Shown here: piece by piece, positions 23,330 to 34,353 of the stretch | How positions within the stretch are numbered: the stretch's first letter is position 1 | Layout: the number at the start of each line of letters is the position of its first letter | Source of the DNA: Isoetes taiwanensis | Taxonomy: Eukaryota > Streptophyta > Lycopodiopsida > Isoetales > Isoetaceae | Direction of reading: 5' to 3' | Assembly: GCA_021234155.1 (NCBI GenBank) | Contig: JAJEKV010000004.1 | Coordinates: 10,050,109-10,114,108, forward strand | Length of the DNA stretch: 64,000 bases | Notes under the pieces: generated by a model | Told to the model about the DNA's origin: nothing | Database searches by the model: none | The model's input: the letters and a program-made list of their open reading frames with translations, nothing else | Made by a program: the position numbers and the translations under genes

Positions 23330-24194
23330 ATTGTGAGCAAATGTTCTCGTGTGTGTTTAGAACTAGAGATGATAGAGCCTCGGCAGTCCCTGTATATCTA
23401 AAGCCACATACACATTTAAAAGTGGTGCTGAGTGGAACTGAAACTGTCGTGATTAGCTCCACCGACATCAAAATTTTGGAAGCTGATACGCAGTGGTTCA
23501 ATGATCAATTGGATCCTCCTCTTCTCAAGGTGATACTTTCATCTGATTTGTGATCATCAGGATTGTGCCATCATATGCATATGTTTGCAGATACATGGAA
23601 TACTACTTGATGCTCCAAGGAATGAGCCATCCCTTTCATTTCTTTGGCCCTCTTTTTCACTCGACATTATCCAAGGACATAAATAGTTACAAAACAATAA
23701 GGAAACATGTGAATCTGGATAAGTGCCAGTACATGGTTGTGCCTGTTTGTGATGGACATCACTGGACCTGTTTTCTGATCGTAAGCCGCGCGTGTCTCGC
23801 ACAGAGATATAAATCAGGGATATATCACTTTGATAGCATGGGATTGCATGGAAGAAGCAGACATATTGAGAGGTTAGTGCTTGCTCATTGCATTTTGCTG
23901 TTGTCACACAATGACAACAAACTTTGAATGCAGGTTCTTGGAATTGCTTGGACACAATAATTTCAGCTTTACAACCTCAGGTGTTGTGAAAATTTCTAGA
24001 ACGCCTCTTCAAACGGAGGGTCATTCATGTGGCCCTGCCATATGTTCGTTTATGCACAAATTTATGAGGGGGTACTTGAAAGGAGTGAATATATTATTGC
24101 CTGATCTAGTAAGTTAACTCAAATGCAGCAGACAAACCAAACTCTATTATTGACAAAGTGTGGTTAACTACAGGTTGTTGACATTTCAGACTAG
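23330..24194 (+). pseudogene. Ulp1/SENP-type (C48) cysteine protease domain exons
   Basis: Exons: about 23330-23529, 23591-23872, 23934-24108, 24174-24194 (ending VVDISD, TAG). The first has EADTQWFNDQLDP, the WLND-like substrate-channel block. The second has YMEYYLMLQGMSHPFHFFGP and VPVCDGHHWTCFLIV (catalytic His), then YHFDSMG (Asp). The third has TPLQTEGHSCGPAICSF (oxyanion Gln and nucleophile Cys), so the triad is complete. Phases 2-3-4 agree, but exon 1 (phase 0) does not join exon 2 in frame at the visible splice sites, which implies a frameshift or an unseen site. Ulp1 proteases process SUMO-like modifiers. It probably belongs to the same transcript as the HAD domain just upstream. Confidence 0.7.
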
Positions 24195-24525
24195 GATCTA
24201 GTTGATGTTAGAGTGTTCATGCTTGAAATTTTAAGATTAGAAGCAACAAAAGCTAGAACTGAGAGGAACATATGTATTGGGAAGTATGTAGGTGCATGAG
24301 TCACCTCGTACTTTAAAACCACTATATATCTTTCTTAAGTACATAATTATTACTGTAACCTCGATTCATTTGAATGAAAATTCATATTCAATTATATGTT
24401 CTTTGTCACAAAATAAGGCATCAAGTGTTCAAAAGAATTCAAATCTTCAAAAGAAATCAAGATAAACTCATTTTCACAGTTGAAGTACAAAACTTCAAAT
24501 GAGTTCTGGAAATTACAGAATAGTT

Positions 24526-25242
24526 TTACATTTCATCCTCATCAGAAAGAACTTCGGGTAAATTCTGTAAAATTTTCTCCTCATCTAAAGGATTCAGCCT
24601 ATATACAGTCCTGTTTTGACGTTTAGTTGGTGGCATGTGAAGTCTGGTTGCACAGATCTATGTTATGAATACTATGCCTAAGTCGTCTTTACTGCAAAGA
24701 TCATAGCTGACGATTGATCTTGCGCCCTTCTTGTAATACATACCTTCTATGACACTATCACCGACGAGGTACCATGTTCCATTGAGTTGGAAGTCTTTAT
24801 CCACTATCCATTTTGGTTTTGTGCACATCAGAATCCAAAATTTAGCACCTTCATCATTCCCTTTCGGAGCAACGACAGCAAAATTATCACCAACTCTAAG
24901 TGCCTCTGCTAACATCGTGGGATTGGAGGAAAACAAGGACCTACTGGATTTACGGTCCTCAATGTCAGCATGCACATTGGAGGATGGTACAATAACTTGA
25001 AGTTTTCAATCATCAACATAGTGCTTATTCACACAACTGTCCCACATGCCATCCAAGCAATAGCTGCATTCGAATTGAGATGGGCAGATAGATTGGTGAG
25101 CCATGCCAGAACAAACTTTGTCAATACTGCCAAATGGGAGTCATTGAGGATGAATCTCATACCCTTCAAAGATGCCCAGCATATGATCAAATTCGGATGC
25201 GCTATACTGATTTGGCCAGACCTGGCCAGCCGCTACATGTGA
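24526..25242 (-). pseudogene. Transposon-type ORF C-terminal relic
   Basis: Minus-strand frame with three or more in-frame stops. It reads PNQYSASEFDHMLGIFEGYE, GMWDSCVNKHYVDD, LQVIVPSSNVHADIEDRKSS, then LRVGDNFAVVAPKGNDEGAK and FWILMCTKPKWIVDKDFQLN, GDSVIEGMYYKKGARSIVSY, and after one TAG, RLHMPPTKRQNRTVYRLNPL, ending SDEDEM at TAA (24526-24528). The FWILMCTK...GD.VI.G.YY pattern resembles C-terminal domains of proteins found in plant DNA transposons. This is from memory and I cannot give a family name. It is convergent with the HAD/Ulp1 locus and may be part of the same old element. Confidence 0.5.
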
Positions 25243-25249
25243 CATTGAG

Positions 25250-26049
25250 CATGTCTTTCATACGGATGTTGGGGATCATACCTTCAGGAGTTCATGTGTA
25301 TGCGAGATCAGTTATGTCTCGGGCACACACTTGACATGTATATATACATATATTTCATGATGATGTATACCTGTACAGTTTGATAGCATTCTTATTACAG
25401 CTACAGTTTTTCCCTCGAAAACCCTTCAGGGCAGGGTTTTTTAATCCGAGCAGTAATAAGTTTGCTGCACTCTTTTATTGGGTCCCATAGGCCAATTGGT
25501 CTCCGTGGACAATAAAAATCATTCATTCATTCAGTAATTAAAAAAGAAAACACTCACAATTGGCTCGTTTCAATTATGCACAGAGAATAATAAGAATGGC
25601 ACAAAACAGTCAAGCCCCAGTGTCATTATCGCGTACAGGAATGGTGTATGCAGAAGGAAGGCATCACATACATTTGGACATAAAGCCATACAAATTTGGC
25701 ATACTACCTTTATTTATTTCTAATTACTAAATAAATTCTTAAATAAAATGTTTTTAAAACATATATAACATGATCACATATGCTAGATATGTATTACGTA
25801 TATGATTCAACTTGGTTAAAAGAAATGCATTGTGTCAAATATAATGATTTTATATTATGGTTTTTATTTACAATTTATGCTAGATATTAGTTTTTATTTC
25901 TATGCTAGATATTATTAATTACACAATCAATATCTAGCATAATAGCAATTTGTTTCTGTATAATGTAATGATTTGTGTTGAAGGCCCTGAAGGGGCCAAA
26001 AATTTTGTAGGTATAACACAAACCATTAGATTCCACACTTAAAAATAAA
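25250..26049. other. AT-rich DNA without genes
   Basis: Contains a possible polyadenylation stretch (CAATAAAAATCATTCATTCATTCAG, split here as CAATAAAAATC and (ATTC)n, about 25510-25535). No open frame with a recognisable domain. Confidence 0.3.
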
Positions 26050-26350
26050 ATTCCCCTTTAAACCCCCTTTGGTTTGGGTGCATATTACCACGGGGGGTGA
26101 CGTAGGGCAGCGAGAGCCCCTAGAATCATATTATATATGTACAAAATCAACACCATATAGTACATTGCCTCAAATCTTATGGTATTTTGCAAACCTCATT
26201 ATACAGTATACCAAAACTTATACATGCATATTCCACAAACGAGGATCTCTATATACCGTCTAGATCGAGGATTTCTCCAACAGCTCTCGACGCCCAGAGT
26301 CACCCCTCGTGTGAATATGCACCCAAATCAAAGGGGGTTTAAGGGGGAAT
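26050..26350. mobile_element. MITE-like element with about 60-bp terminal inverted repeats
   Basis: The left arm (26050-26112) contains TTTAAACCCCCTTTGGTTTG, then GGTGCATATT and GGGGTGACG. The right arm (26286-26350) is its inverted counterpart, ending AAGGGGGTTTAAGGGGGAAT. The about 170-bp interior is AT-rich and non-coding. No clear TSD was found, so the superfamily is open. Confidence 0.7.
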
Positions 26351-28579
26351 CTAGTTTGGAAGACCATACTACATTAGCTTATTAAATACTTGCATTGAAT
26401 GGTCGGATAAAACAATCAGGATCTTGTTTATAACATAGAAGTATCAACATATTTTGATAAAATTGGGGTATTGCACCTCATCTATTCAAAAGTAAGAAAG
26501 AGGCACTAGGACTAGAATATGCAATCACACTCTACACTAGGTAGTGGCAATCATTTTAATGACATGTTTCTAGATGCTTTTAATTTAGAAAAATATCTCA
26601 TGTATATATTGAAGTCCTTGCACATTTATGAAATAAGTTAGATGAATCTTGAGATATATGTCTTTTATGTGCAAAAATAATGAAAAAAAAGTGCAGAGAT
26701 GCGTGTTCAAAATTTTGTTGCTTGCATATCGCACATTAGTAATCATTACTCAACATATTCAGGCCATGGGGTATTAATTTAAGCAAATCAACTTAATCAG
26801 TTCACAAGGTTCAATAGAAGTAAACATCTTGCTTAACATAGGACAAGTATGGCCATATTTTATGGCCTGTCTCAACCTTCAAAATTTTCTGAAAATTCTC
26901 ATAAAAATGGAATAACATAAATAGATGTGCATAATAATCATATCACAATGTATATAAAGCAGTAATATTTTTTGTTTGAGGCTGATATTTCCGTCTCAAC
27001 AAAAAACTTGAGCATAACACGTGTATTAAGAAAGTAACAAAAATAAAAATAAATAAAAAATCCCAGAATTCTTGCACGGCCTTCCCCTTTCTTGCTCTTC
27101 AAGCAATCCATGACGGCTCATCCAGCCGCCAGATCTCTGTGCCACTTCTTTGAGCCTTCCACAAAAAGAGGGCCGTGAGCATCCAAGCTTCTTAAACAGA
27201 GCTTACCTTGGGGCATATTTGTCCTGTATTGATCTGCCATAGAAAATTTTAGCAGAGCTATTTGGGCTCAGGCCGGCAGAAAAATTTAAGCAATAGCCAT
27301 AGCCAAGTCCGTCGGTCTACTCGTGGCAGATAGGAAAAGACGATTGCATTACTTATGTAAAGACCCATTCGAAGTTGAGAATGGTGGATCTCCGCTGAAG
27401 GCCCTAGCTACAATTTGGTCTGGCGAACCTACAACTTGAGGCTCGGGGCTGAGATTTGAGCTCAGTTTCTGTTGTTGATAGGTTATATTTTATAGCAACG
27501 AAGGTGGGAAGGCTTCTTCGTTTTAGTTTATTTCTTAACATTCCCTGCCCTCTCTAACTCCAAGTAAATCCGTTGTTGCCTTTTCTGTGTTATTTATGCA
27601 CGTATGGACATTGCTAGGTTATATAAGCGCAACAATATTATTCTTGATTTCTAGGGAAGGAGTTTTTCATGGCAAAGAAGTCTTTTATGTGATGGTGAAG
27701 CATTCGGAAGGAGATAGATTGCAGATGGATTGCTGAAGGAGCGAGTTGCGTGCAGAGATCTGGGAGCGTTGCTGGGAGTGCAAAAGAAGCAAGCGGAATT
27801 TCCAGGTGGGGATCAAGCCTTACACCTGGGGTTTCACCGACTATTCTAGCCATAACCCTAAGGCCAACAACTTTATAGACCTCAAGTAGGACCATATGTA
27901 ATCATGACATTTCCTTCTATGTCACACATCTGCTATTTACACATGAGCTTCAATCCAACTATCATGTCAATCTTATTTTATAACCATATCTAAGCATTCT
28001 CAAAATTTGTCTTACAACCACCGTGTTGTAACCTTATCCAACCATAGCCTGAATGCTATCAACTTAGAAACTTATTGTTATTTTACCACTGAATATCAAT
28101 ATATGGATGCTGCCTGGTTTTCTCAATTTTAGCTTCAAAAGGATGCACCTAACATCACATCAAGAATCTTATTCATCCGATATGGTGAGATGAACCTTCT
28201 CTGAATATCATAGGCATTATATATCACGCACTGCTTATTCTAAATTTTCTTGCCACCAGAGTATACTACTACGAGATCACATCTACACTATAAGGAGTGG
28301 TTACCAAAGTGAAACGCAATACCTGTAACTTAATCTCCCTCAAGCATCACTTCCATGCTATGCACATTGGCAACCCTAAATCAAAGTTAGCCCCTTGATG
28401 ACGTACATTTTCTAGCTTACATCACTTTTCTCCTGCTGTTTTGATTGCTACATAGTTTTGTTATTCACTCACTTACATCGAATAGTCTAATAATAGGGAG
28501 GCCATCCTTTCTTACCACTTTAATTTATATGGAGACTTGAGCTATCATGTAGCATTCCAGGATCAAAAAATGCAAGAGC
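26351..28579. other. Gene-poor AT-rich DNA
   Basis: No supported gene. A short stretch around 27640-27860 has lower A+T and reads open on both strands but shows no domain. Confidence 0.3.
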
Positions 28580-29226
28580 CTATTCGAGCTGCCCTTGATA
28601 TGCATAACATGTCATCATAGTGGTCCATGAAATTACATTAGGACATGGCAATCCCTGCAAAATTTGGAGGGCTCCTTTGATTTGTCCCTGTTTTGCATAA
28701 GCCATAATCGTGGTGTTCCCTGCAACAACATTTTGCTGGGGCATTTGATGGTATAAATGTCTAGCCTCTTCCAAAAGCCCATTGTGCATATGTTGCAATC
28801 ATGATGTTCCGAGAAAAAGAATTTTTTCTTTGCATTCCTTGGAACATCTTCATTCCCTCTTCCAGAGCTCCACACTTTCCATACATGTGTATAAGTAGAT
28901 TCCCTAAAAACCTAGCTTGTGATAAGCCATTCTTCACAATATGGTCATGGATGCGCTTGGCGCTTGCCATCCAAGAAGGCCTTAGCATTGACAAATTTCT
29001 GCAGAAGGACAGCAATATGATCGACATCTAAAATATCTTCCAAGTTTAAAATGCTCATCTCCTCATTTGGAACTACGCAAGCCGGATTGCTGAAAGCAAT
29101 ATCTACTATTGTTTCACGGTTTTCTTTGGGCATCGGAACAACAACCATGTAATTATAAGAATGTAGTAATGAAAGGAACTTAGCTCTGTAGCTGGCAACA
29201 AGCATATCAAGTGATGGCAAAGACAA
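28580..29226 (-). pseudogene. PPR protein, N-terminal part, decayed
   Basis: Starts MSLPSLDMLVASYRAKFLSL, then LEDILDVDHIAVLLQKFVNA. A frameshift near 28950 leads into RIHDHIVKNGLSQARFLGNL, LIHMYGKCGALEEGMKMFQG, NIMIATYAQ. Another shift near 28770 leads to GLLEEARHLYHQMPQQNVVA, YAKQGQIKGALQILQGLPCP and NVISWTTMMTCYAYQGQLE, where similarity ends. These are classic PLS-class PPR repeats (IHMYGKCG, NVISWTTM), normally in organellar RNA-editing factors. At least two frameshifts and a missing C-terminus (E/DYW region) mark a pseudogene. Confidence 0.85.
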
Positions 29227-31396
29227 ACGGGATTCTTCTACCCAGAAAGGCCATTGCTACACATCGTTCGACATGAAAGAATAGAGGTAAGTTTTAAGCT
29301 CTGAGGATATGAATATACCAGGGAATGTCTTACAGTGCACTGTGGGCAAATTCTGTATGTGGATAATCATTGGGGCATATAGAAGATGGACATGGAAAAC
29401 CTAAAATATTAGCATATTTCAAAGTCAAATATGCATTATTCCTTCTGCATAAAGGCTTATGGTTGAAATAAGTTGTGGGAATGGTCAATTGTCAAGTTTA
29501 CAATATGTTACTTGTGGCCAAAGAAATCGTCCAAATCAGTTATTCATGGGAACGTTGGCAGACGTCATGTTTCCCATCTCAGGAATGTCCCCTAAAAGGA
29601 GATTCATGTATACATGAATGGATATTTCATATTTGCTCAATTTGAAACTAAGCACCTCTTTAATATATAGCAAAATTATATGTGCCCTAGGCTAATGTAT
29701 TGGGTTGTATATGAAATTGTGATTGAATACCCATCAACATGCTTCTCGTGTTGCTCAAACAAATGTTCACAATCAGTTACTCAATTACTCGTCTTTCCAA
29801 TGCTCGTTTCATAGGAAAGAGAAATGTTCGCGGCCGCCGCCGCGATAAATTTCTTGTAAATACTAAAGAATAATTGCTATTCCATATAGAAGTTGCATGA
29901 TAACACAAATTTACTAAGTTCTCACAAAAATGTTTTTTGGACCCCCCATGTTTAGAAAGTTAAAACCAATAGAAACACATAACATAGCATATCTATAAGT
30001 TCTTTATTGGCAACTAAAGGTATTGACATCAATTTACTTGACCAAATTCACCACCAAATACTCACGTCCACATACACATATATACAAAGCATGTGCACCC
30101 AAATAACTAGGTATGGCTCACAACTTAAACCCTACCAAAACTCAAGTGTAACTCCCAATCCTACAAGGCTCTAGAGTCAACACCGATTACTAATATCTAT
30201 AAAGATATTTAGAGTTCTAGGCACTTAAAGTTGCTTCTAGAAATTGCATTTCGATACTTGCAATTGAACATTTCTATAAATGTTTCTTGATGTTTTAAAT
30301 CCAAGCTCTGTTCTCGAATATCCATGATCTCACTTCAACCACAATTGTGCAAATATACATTTATTACATCTATAGGCATGACTACTTCTCAACATTATGT
30401 CGATCTACAAAATCCATTACATCTACTCAATTTACATGTCTAATGCCCCACGTCGCCGGGCATACGTTTCTAGTTTATATGATAGGAGCATTGTATAGGT
30501 TCGAGGAGCGTCACAAAAGGGGCTTTTTAAAGGGAATTTAATTTGAAATATAAGATGTAATTGTTGTGTTTGTAATGATTTGATGACTAAAATGGCCTCA
30601 GGGCTAGTGACTAGGACATAGTGCAGCGATTGTGATGGAAGTGTGCTCTCCAAGAAGCAACATCTTGCTTTATTTCTTTATGTTTTGATGAGCATGAAGG
30701 ATAAGATGGCAAGAGTCCCGTTTGTCTAAAGTGGCACTTAAAGATGCTAATGTACTCTAGGTTTCATTACATAAATGAAGAACAATTGTAGTCATTATCT
30801 GGTCAAGGAATTTGATACCAATCTCATGCTTGACTGCACTTAATATTTTGTCCCGTAGAGATAGAAAACATCCGCTTTCAAAAGCACAAAATAGAAATAG
30901 GGTCGCTGGTTTGTCCTAGCATGCAATCTTATTGCGCCATGTGGCAGGTTTCTACAACCCGGAATGGAAGTAGGGTTCGTCCATTCCGCATGACCTGCGA
31001 CCCAGGTTTTTGTTTAGGGTTTTCGTTAGGGTTACAGCCACAGCTACAGCCGCCGCATTTCATCCAGCTTCTCATCGAGTTCTTGGCTTCTCAGCTCGAT
31101 TTTTTGCTTCAAAGATCTTCGCCAGACTTAAGGAGCTTCAAAGATCTTCACCAGATTTCTTCTCTGCAAGTCTGTTCTGAACTTCTCAGCTCAGTTCTTA
31201 GCTTTTCAGAGAGCCTTGTATTCTTCATAGGCAAAGCTTCAAAGATCTCTTTATTTTTGCAGGTAGAGCTCCAAAGATTTCACAGTCAGAGCTTTCTTAT
31301 TTCACATATCTTCTATTTCTATTTCGCGGACAGACCTTCCCTATTTGCTTTCATATTTCGCTGGTAGATCGTCCAAGCTCCCCCATTTCTATTTTG
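29227..31396. other. Gene-poor DNA with repeated AGCTTCAAAGATCT words
   Basis: AT-rich to about 30900. From 30930 to 31370 there is an open frame of 148 codons rich in Leu/Phe/Ser with no domain. In this part the word CTTCAAAGATCT(TC) recurs (31108, 31136, 31227 and a CTCCAAAGAT variant at 31270), and two TTAGGGTTTTCGTTAGGGTT-like words occur at 31013-31036. It may be a transcribed leader or repeat; I do not call a gene. Confidence 0.3.
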
Positions 31397-31422
31397 TAGG
31401 GGAATGGTCCTCCATTCCCCTA
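31397..31422. repeat. Perfect 11-bp hairpin
   Basis: TAGGGGAATGG (31397-31407), loop TCCT, CCATTCCCCTA (31412-31422). Related GGAATGG/CCATTCC words lie at 30962 and 31576, so it may be a vestige of a small inverted-repeat element. Confidence 0.6.
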
Positions 31423-31897
31423 TACAAAGTACATCCACTTTTGTATCAACATATATTGGAGAAGATTGAATGTTGTTGTTGTTGGATATGTTTTTATGAG
31501 TCTAAAACTTGATAAACTTGTGAGTAGAAGTTATATTGTTAGTAAAATTTGAGTTGCAACTAAAATCGAATGCAAGTTTCCATTCCGAAAACGAAAGAAA
31601 TAAGCATCCATTACAAAGTATCCATATGAGAACCATTATGACTTCGGGTGGAATCACACCACCGGAGGGGGAAAACAAATACAGAAAAGAAACAGGTTAA
31701 AAGCAACATGCCGTTTTGGAGTTGCCCGTCTGCTTCTATCACACGATGTGCCCTAAACCTGTTAGGTTGAAGAAATCCTGTCGGGGTGAAAGAGGCTGCC
31801 AAAGTTTTGTCCGGGGAGCCACCATCAGTGATTCGCTACTCTGATTCGCTTCTGTGATTCACTTGGTTTTCTTGAATATAGTGGTGTGATTCCCAAC

Positions 31898-32045
31898 AAG
31901 CATCTTATTTATCAACCATGGTCATGACCGGACTTATTGTTTCTATGTTGCGATGTTAAAGCCATAGCGAAAAAGAAAACGCCCGGAGTTTTTTTTATTT
32001 TACGCTGGTTCAAACAAGACCGTGGTTGATAAATAAGGCGATCGA
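31898..32045. mobile_element. 148-bp MITE with 9-bp TSD (Mutator-like)
   Basis: Inverted repeats CTTATTTATCAACCATGGTC (31904-31923) and GACCGTGGTTGATAAATAAG (32018-32037) match at 19 of 20 positions. A 9-bp direct repeat ATTCCCAAC flanks it at 31889-31897 and 32046-32054. A 9-bp duplication is usual for Mutator-like elements. The insertion ends 12 bp before a TATAAAA word upstream of the cold-shock/CCHC gene. Confidence 0.7.
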
Positions 32046-32057
32046 ATTCCCAACCCT

Positions 32058-32064
32058 TATAAAA
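32058..32064 (+). promoter_or_regulatory. Candidate TATA box upstream of the cold-shock/CCHC gene
   Basis: TATAAAA within CCCTTATAAAAGGGG, about 320 bp before the ATG. A second candidate, TATAAA at 32339-32344, is only about 40 bp before the ATG and would leave a leader of about 10 nt, so I prefer the upstream one. Confidence 0.4.
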
Positions 32065-32382
32065 GGGGGCAAAAAGCATGATCTACTCTTGGTACAAACC
32101 CAACTAACACAAAATATCGGACACTGGTCCTAGTCACTTACTTGTTGGCATGACTAACTTACCACAACTTAACAACCAATGAGCGGTTAGACTTAAGATA
32201 GCTTTTAGGTTATGTCCAATAGTTACTTGGGACGGAAGGTTCTTGAATTTACGTTGAGGCCAGCGGACGGCTGGGATGGATCAAGGGTGGAGATCCAGCG
32301 GCTGGGGTGAGCCATGCACGTAACCGAATGTTTTCGCATATAAACAGAGCGCATAGGGCTTGAGCCAAGTCCGGCGCCCTCC

Positions 32383-33840
32383 ATGGGTCGCAAAAAGCAG
32401 AGCCCATACCTTCGAGATTCGGATGTGGAGCTCAAGTTCCAGAAGATCACCAAGCAGCTTGGCCGCACCTTGCGTCCTCTCGAAGAGGGTCAATCTCGAA
32501 CCGGCCGTGTCAAGTTCTTCAACGATGAAAAAGGTTTTGGATTCATCTCTGTTCCTGATGCCGGAGTTGATTTATTTGTCTCTCGCTCAGAAATCCAAGG
32601 TCCTAGTCCTAAAGTTTTAACTCCAGATGAGCCTGTTGAGTTTGTGGTTAAGTTGTCCGATAGAAAGTCAGATGATCCGTCCAAGAAAGCATTTCTTGCA
32701 AGCCAGGTAACGAAGCCTGGCGGCAAATTGATCGGTTTGGAGCGGGCTGAGAAAATTTTTAAGGAATTCAAAGGTACGGTTTTATTAGGCCAAATAAAAG
32801 AGTGGGTAGAGGATAGAGCTTTTGGTATGGTCCGGCCTTCAGAGCAAAAGATTTCAAACGTGTTTTTCCATAGAAGATCTGTTGAGAAGGTTAGATTTGA
32901 GGATACAATGCATGAAAGAGCCTTTAGGCCAGGGGACAAATTGCAAAAAGAAGACTGGGTAGAATTTAACCTAGACATGGATGAGCAGGGCCGATTTAGG
33001 GCAGAGAATATGGTACTCCTGGTTGAGGAGCAACCGGAAAATGACGAGTCCACGTCCTCTGGTGGTAGCAATGGCTATGGCGAGTATGATTTTCAGCAGC
33101 AAAATAGTAAAAAAGAGTCTAATCAGCAAGCTTTTCAATGTTGGTACTGTAAAGAAACCGGTCATATTGCTAGGGACTGCCCAAAGAAACTTGAAAAAGA
33201 TAGGAAGAATGCACTGAGACAGCAAAGGCGGGTGTACTGTAATGTATGCGAGATGGAGGGGCATATAGCAAGAGATTGCTATACATGCCTTTATTGCTAT
33301 GAAGAGGGGCACTTCGCCAGGGACTGTGCCAAAAGGGCTCGAGATGAGGCAAAGGCAAAGGAACCCAGAGAAATTATCTGCCATAACTGTGGCAAGCCTA
33401 ATCACATAGCCAGAAATTGCCCTGAACAGAAGCAGAGGCAGAAGCAGACATCTGATGTTAACCAACCTGCAATGAATGGTGTGAAGGAAATTATCTGCCA
33501 TAAATGTGGCCAGCCGAATCATATAGCAAGGGATTGCCCTGTTCAGAAACAGAAGCAGAAACCTGTTCCTAGCCAACCTGCAAATGGCTCTGCATCTTCA
33601 GAATCCAGCAATGGTGAAAAGCAGAACAAGAAGGTAGAACCTGATACTATACTCCATTGCTCCCTCTGCTTTGAACCGGGTCATACTGCAGCCAGATGCC
33701 CCCACAGGAGCTCTGGCAAAATCAAAATGGATGTGAAGATTGGTGATACTGAATTATTTGAAATGGTTTACAAAGTTCGTTCTCAGGATTTTGATGATGC
33801 CAACGGAGGCTCAGGCAATACCAAGAAGAATAGTAGGTAG
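32383..33840 (+). CDS. Cold-shock-domain protein with six CCHC zinc knuckles (intronless)
   Basis: 485 residues, a predicted single-stranded RNA/DNA-binding chaperone. Residues 38-80 form a cold-shock domain: GRVKFFNDEKGFGFI (RNP1-like) and VDLFVS (RNP2-like). A second, diverged copy lies at about 130-170 (GQIKEWVEDRAFGMV, VFFHRRSV). Six zinc knuckles C-x2-C-x4-H-x4-C follow: 253-266, 286-299, 302-315, 333-346, 372-385, 426-439 (e.g. CWYCKETGHIARDC, CHNCGKPNHIARNC), split by Lys/Gln-rich linkers. Plant glycine-rich CSD proteins usually have one N-terminal CSD and two to seven CCHC motifs separated by Gly-rich stretches. Here the linkers are charged rather than Gly-rich, and the second CSD-like unit is unusual. 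No introns; an AATAAA at 33893 is followed by an A-run, so it could be a retrogene, although I found no TSD. Confidence 0.93.
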   Translation: MGRKKQSPYLRDSDVELKFQKITKQLGRTLRPLEEGQSRTGRVKFFNDEKGFGFISVPDAGVDLFVSRSEIQGPSPKVLTPDEPVEFVVKLSDRKSDDPSKKAFLASQVTKPGGKLIGLERAEKIFKEFKGTVLLGQIKEWVEDRAFGMVRPSEQKISNVFFHRRSVEKVRFEDTMHERAFRPGDKLQKEDWVEFNLDMDEQGRFRAENMVLLVEEQPENDESTSSGGSNGYGEYDFQQQNSKKESNQQAFQCWYCKETGHIARDCPKKLEKDRKNALRQQRRVYCNVCEMEGHIARDCYTCLYCYEEGHFARDCAKRARDEAKAKEPREIICHNCGKPNHIARNCPEQKQRQKQTSDVNQPAMNGVKEIICHKCGQPNHIARDCPVQKQKQKPVPSQPANGSASSESSNGEKQNKKVEPDTILHCSLCFEPGHTAARCPHRSSGKIKMDVKIGDTELFEMVYKVRSQDFDDANGGSGNTKKNSR

Positions 33841-33892
33841 GTGACAGAAAGACAGAGCTCATTATGCTCCCTCATTTTTTGGATTTCATTAT

Positions 33893-33898
33893 AATAAA
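33893..33898 (+). terminator. Polyadenylation signal AATAAA
   Basis: Located 53 bp after the stop of the cold-shock/CCHC gene and merging into a short A-run, consistent with a plant near-upstream element. Confidence 0.5.
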
Positions 33899-34282
33899 AA
33901 AAAAATTGATCAAGCAGCGACTTATATGGTTTAAGTTCATAGTTGCAAATATTGCATTGCGGATTTCAGAGCTTGCATAGATTTTGGATCAAGGTGAATA
34001 TATCGTCAGTGAATTCTCTTGTTGATTCTTATGCCCCTTCTATGGGTGTAGAATTAACTACCTACAAACAGAGCACTATCCGACATTGAACATTTAACTC
34101 AGATTTTTTGTTTCCGGTGCTACATACATATCGGAGTAAATAAATTTTGAAATGCTCTATTGTTTCTACTTGGTGTTCCGAAGCGCCTTATCCTTTAAAA
34201 TATCGATTTAAGTTAACAAATAAACTAGTCAGTATGAAATGTATTAAGCGTGACATCTCAACCTTCTGTATATAGGAATGTT

Positions 34283-34335
34283 CCCAACATTCCTGGCATG
34301 TCAACATGCCGACGCGACATGCCAGGAATGTTGGG
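34283..34335. repeat. Perfect 20-bp inverted repeat (hairpin)
   Basis: CCCAACATTCCTGGCATGTC at 34283-34302 and GACATGCCAGGAATGTTGGG at 34316-34335 are exact reverse complements with a 13-nt loop. A third AACATTCC copy follows at 34342. It lies immediately left of the terminal-repeat element starting at 34354. Confidence 0.85.
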
Positions 34336-34353
34336 TAAACCAACATTCCTATA

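Noticed and set aside
30921-31367. 148-codon frame
   Set aside because: No domain, Leu/Phe/Ser-rich, overlaps repeated AGCTTCAAAGATCT words; may be a leader or repeat.
33170-33576. Long minus-strand frames opposite the cold-shock/CCHC gene
   Set aside because: They are antisense shadows of a clearly real plus-strand gene.
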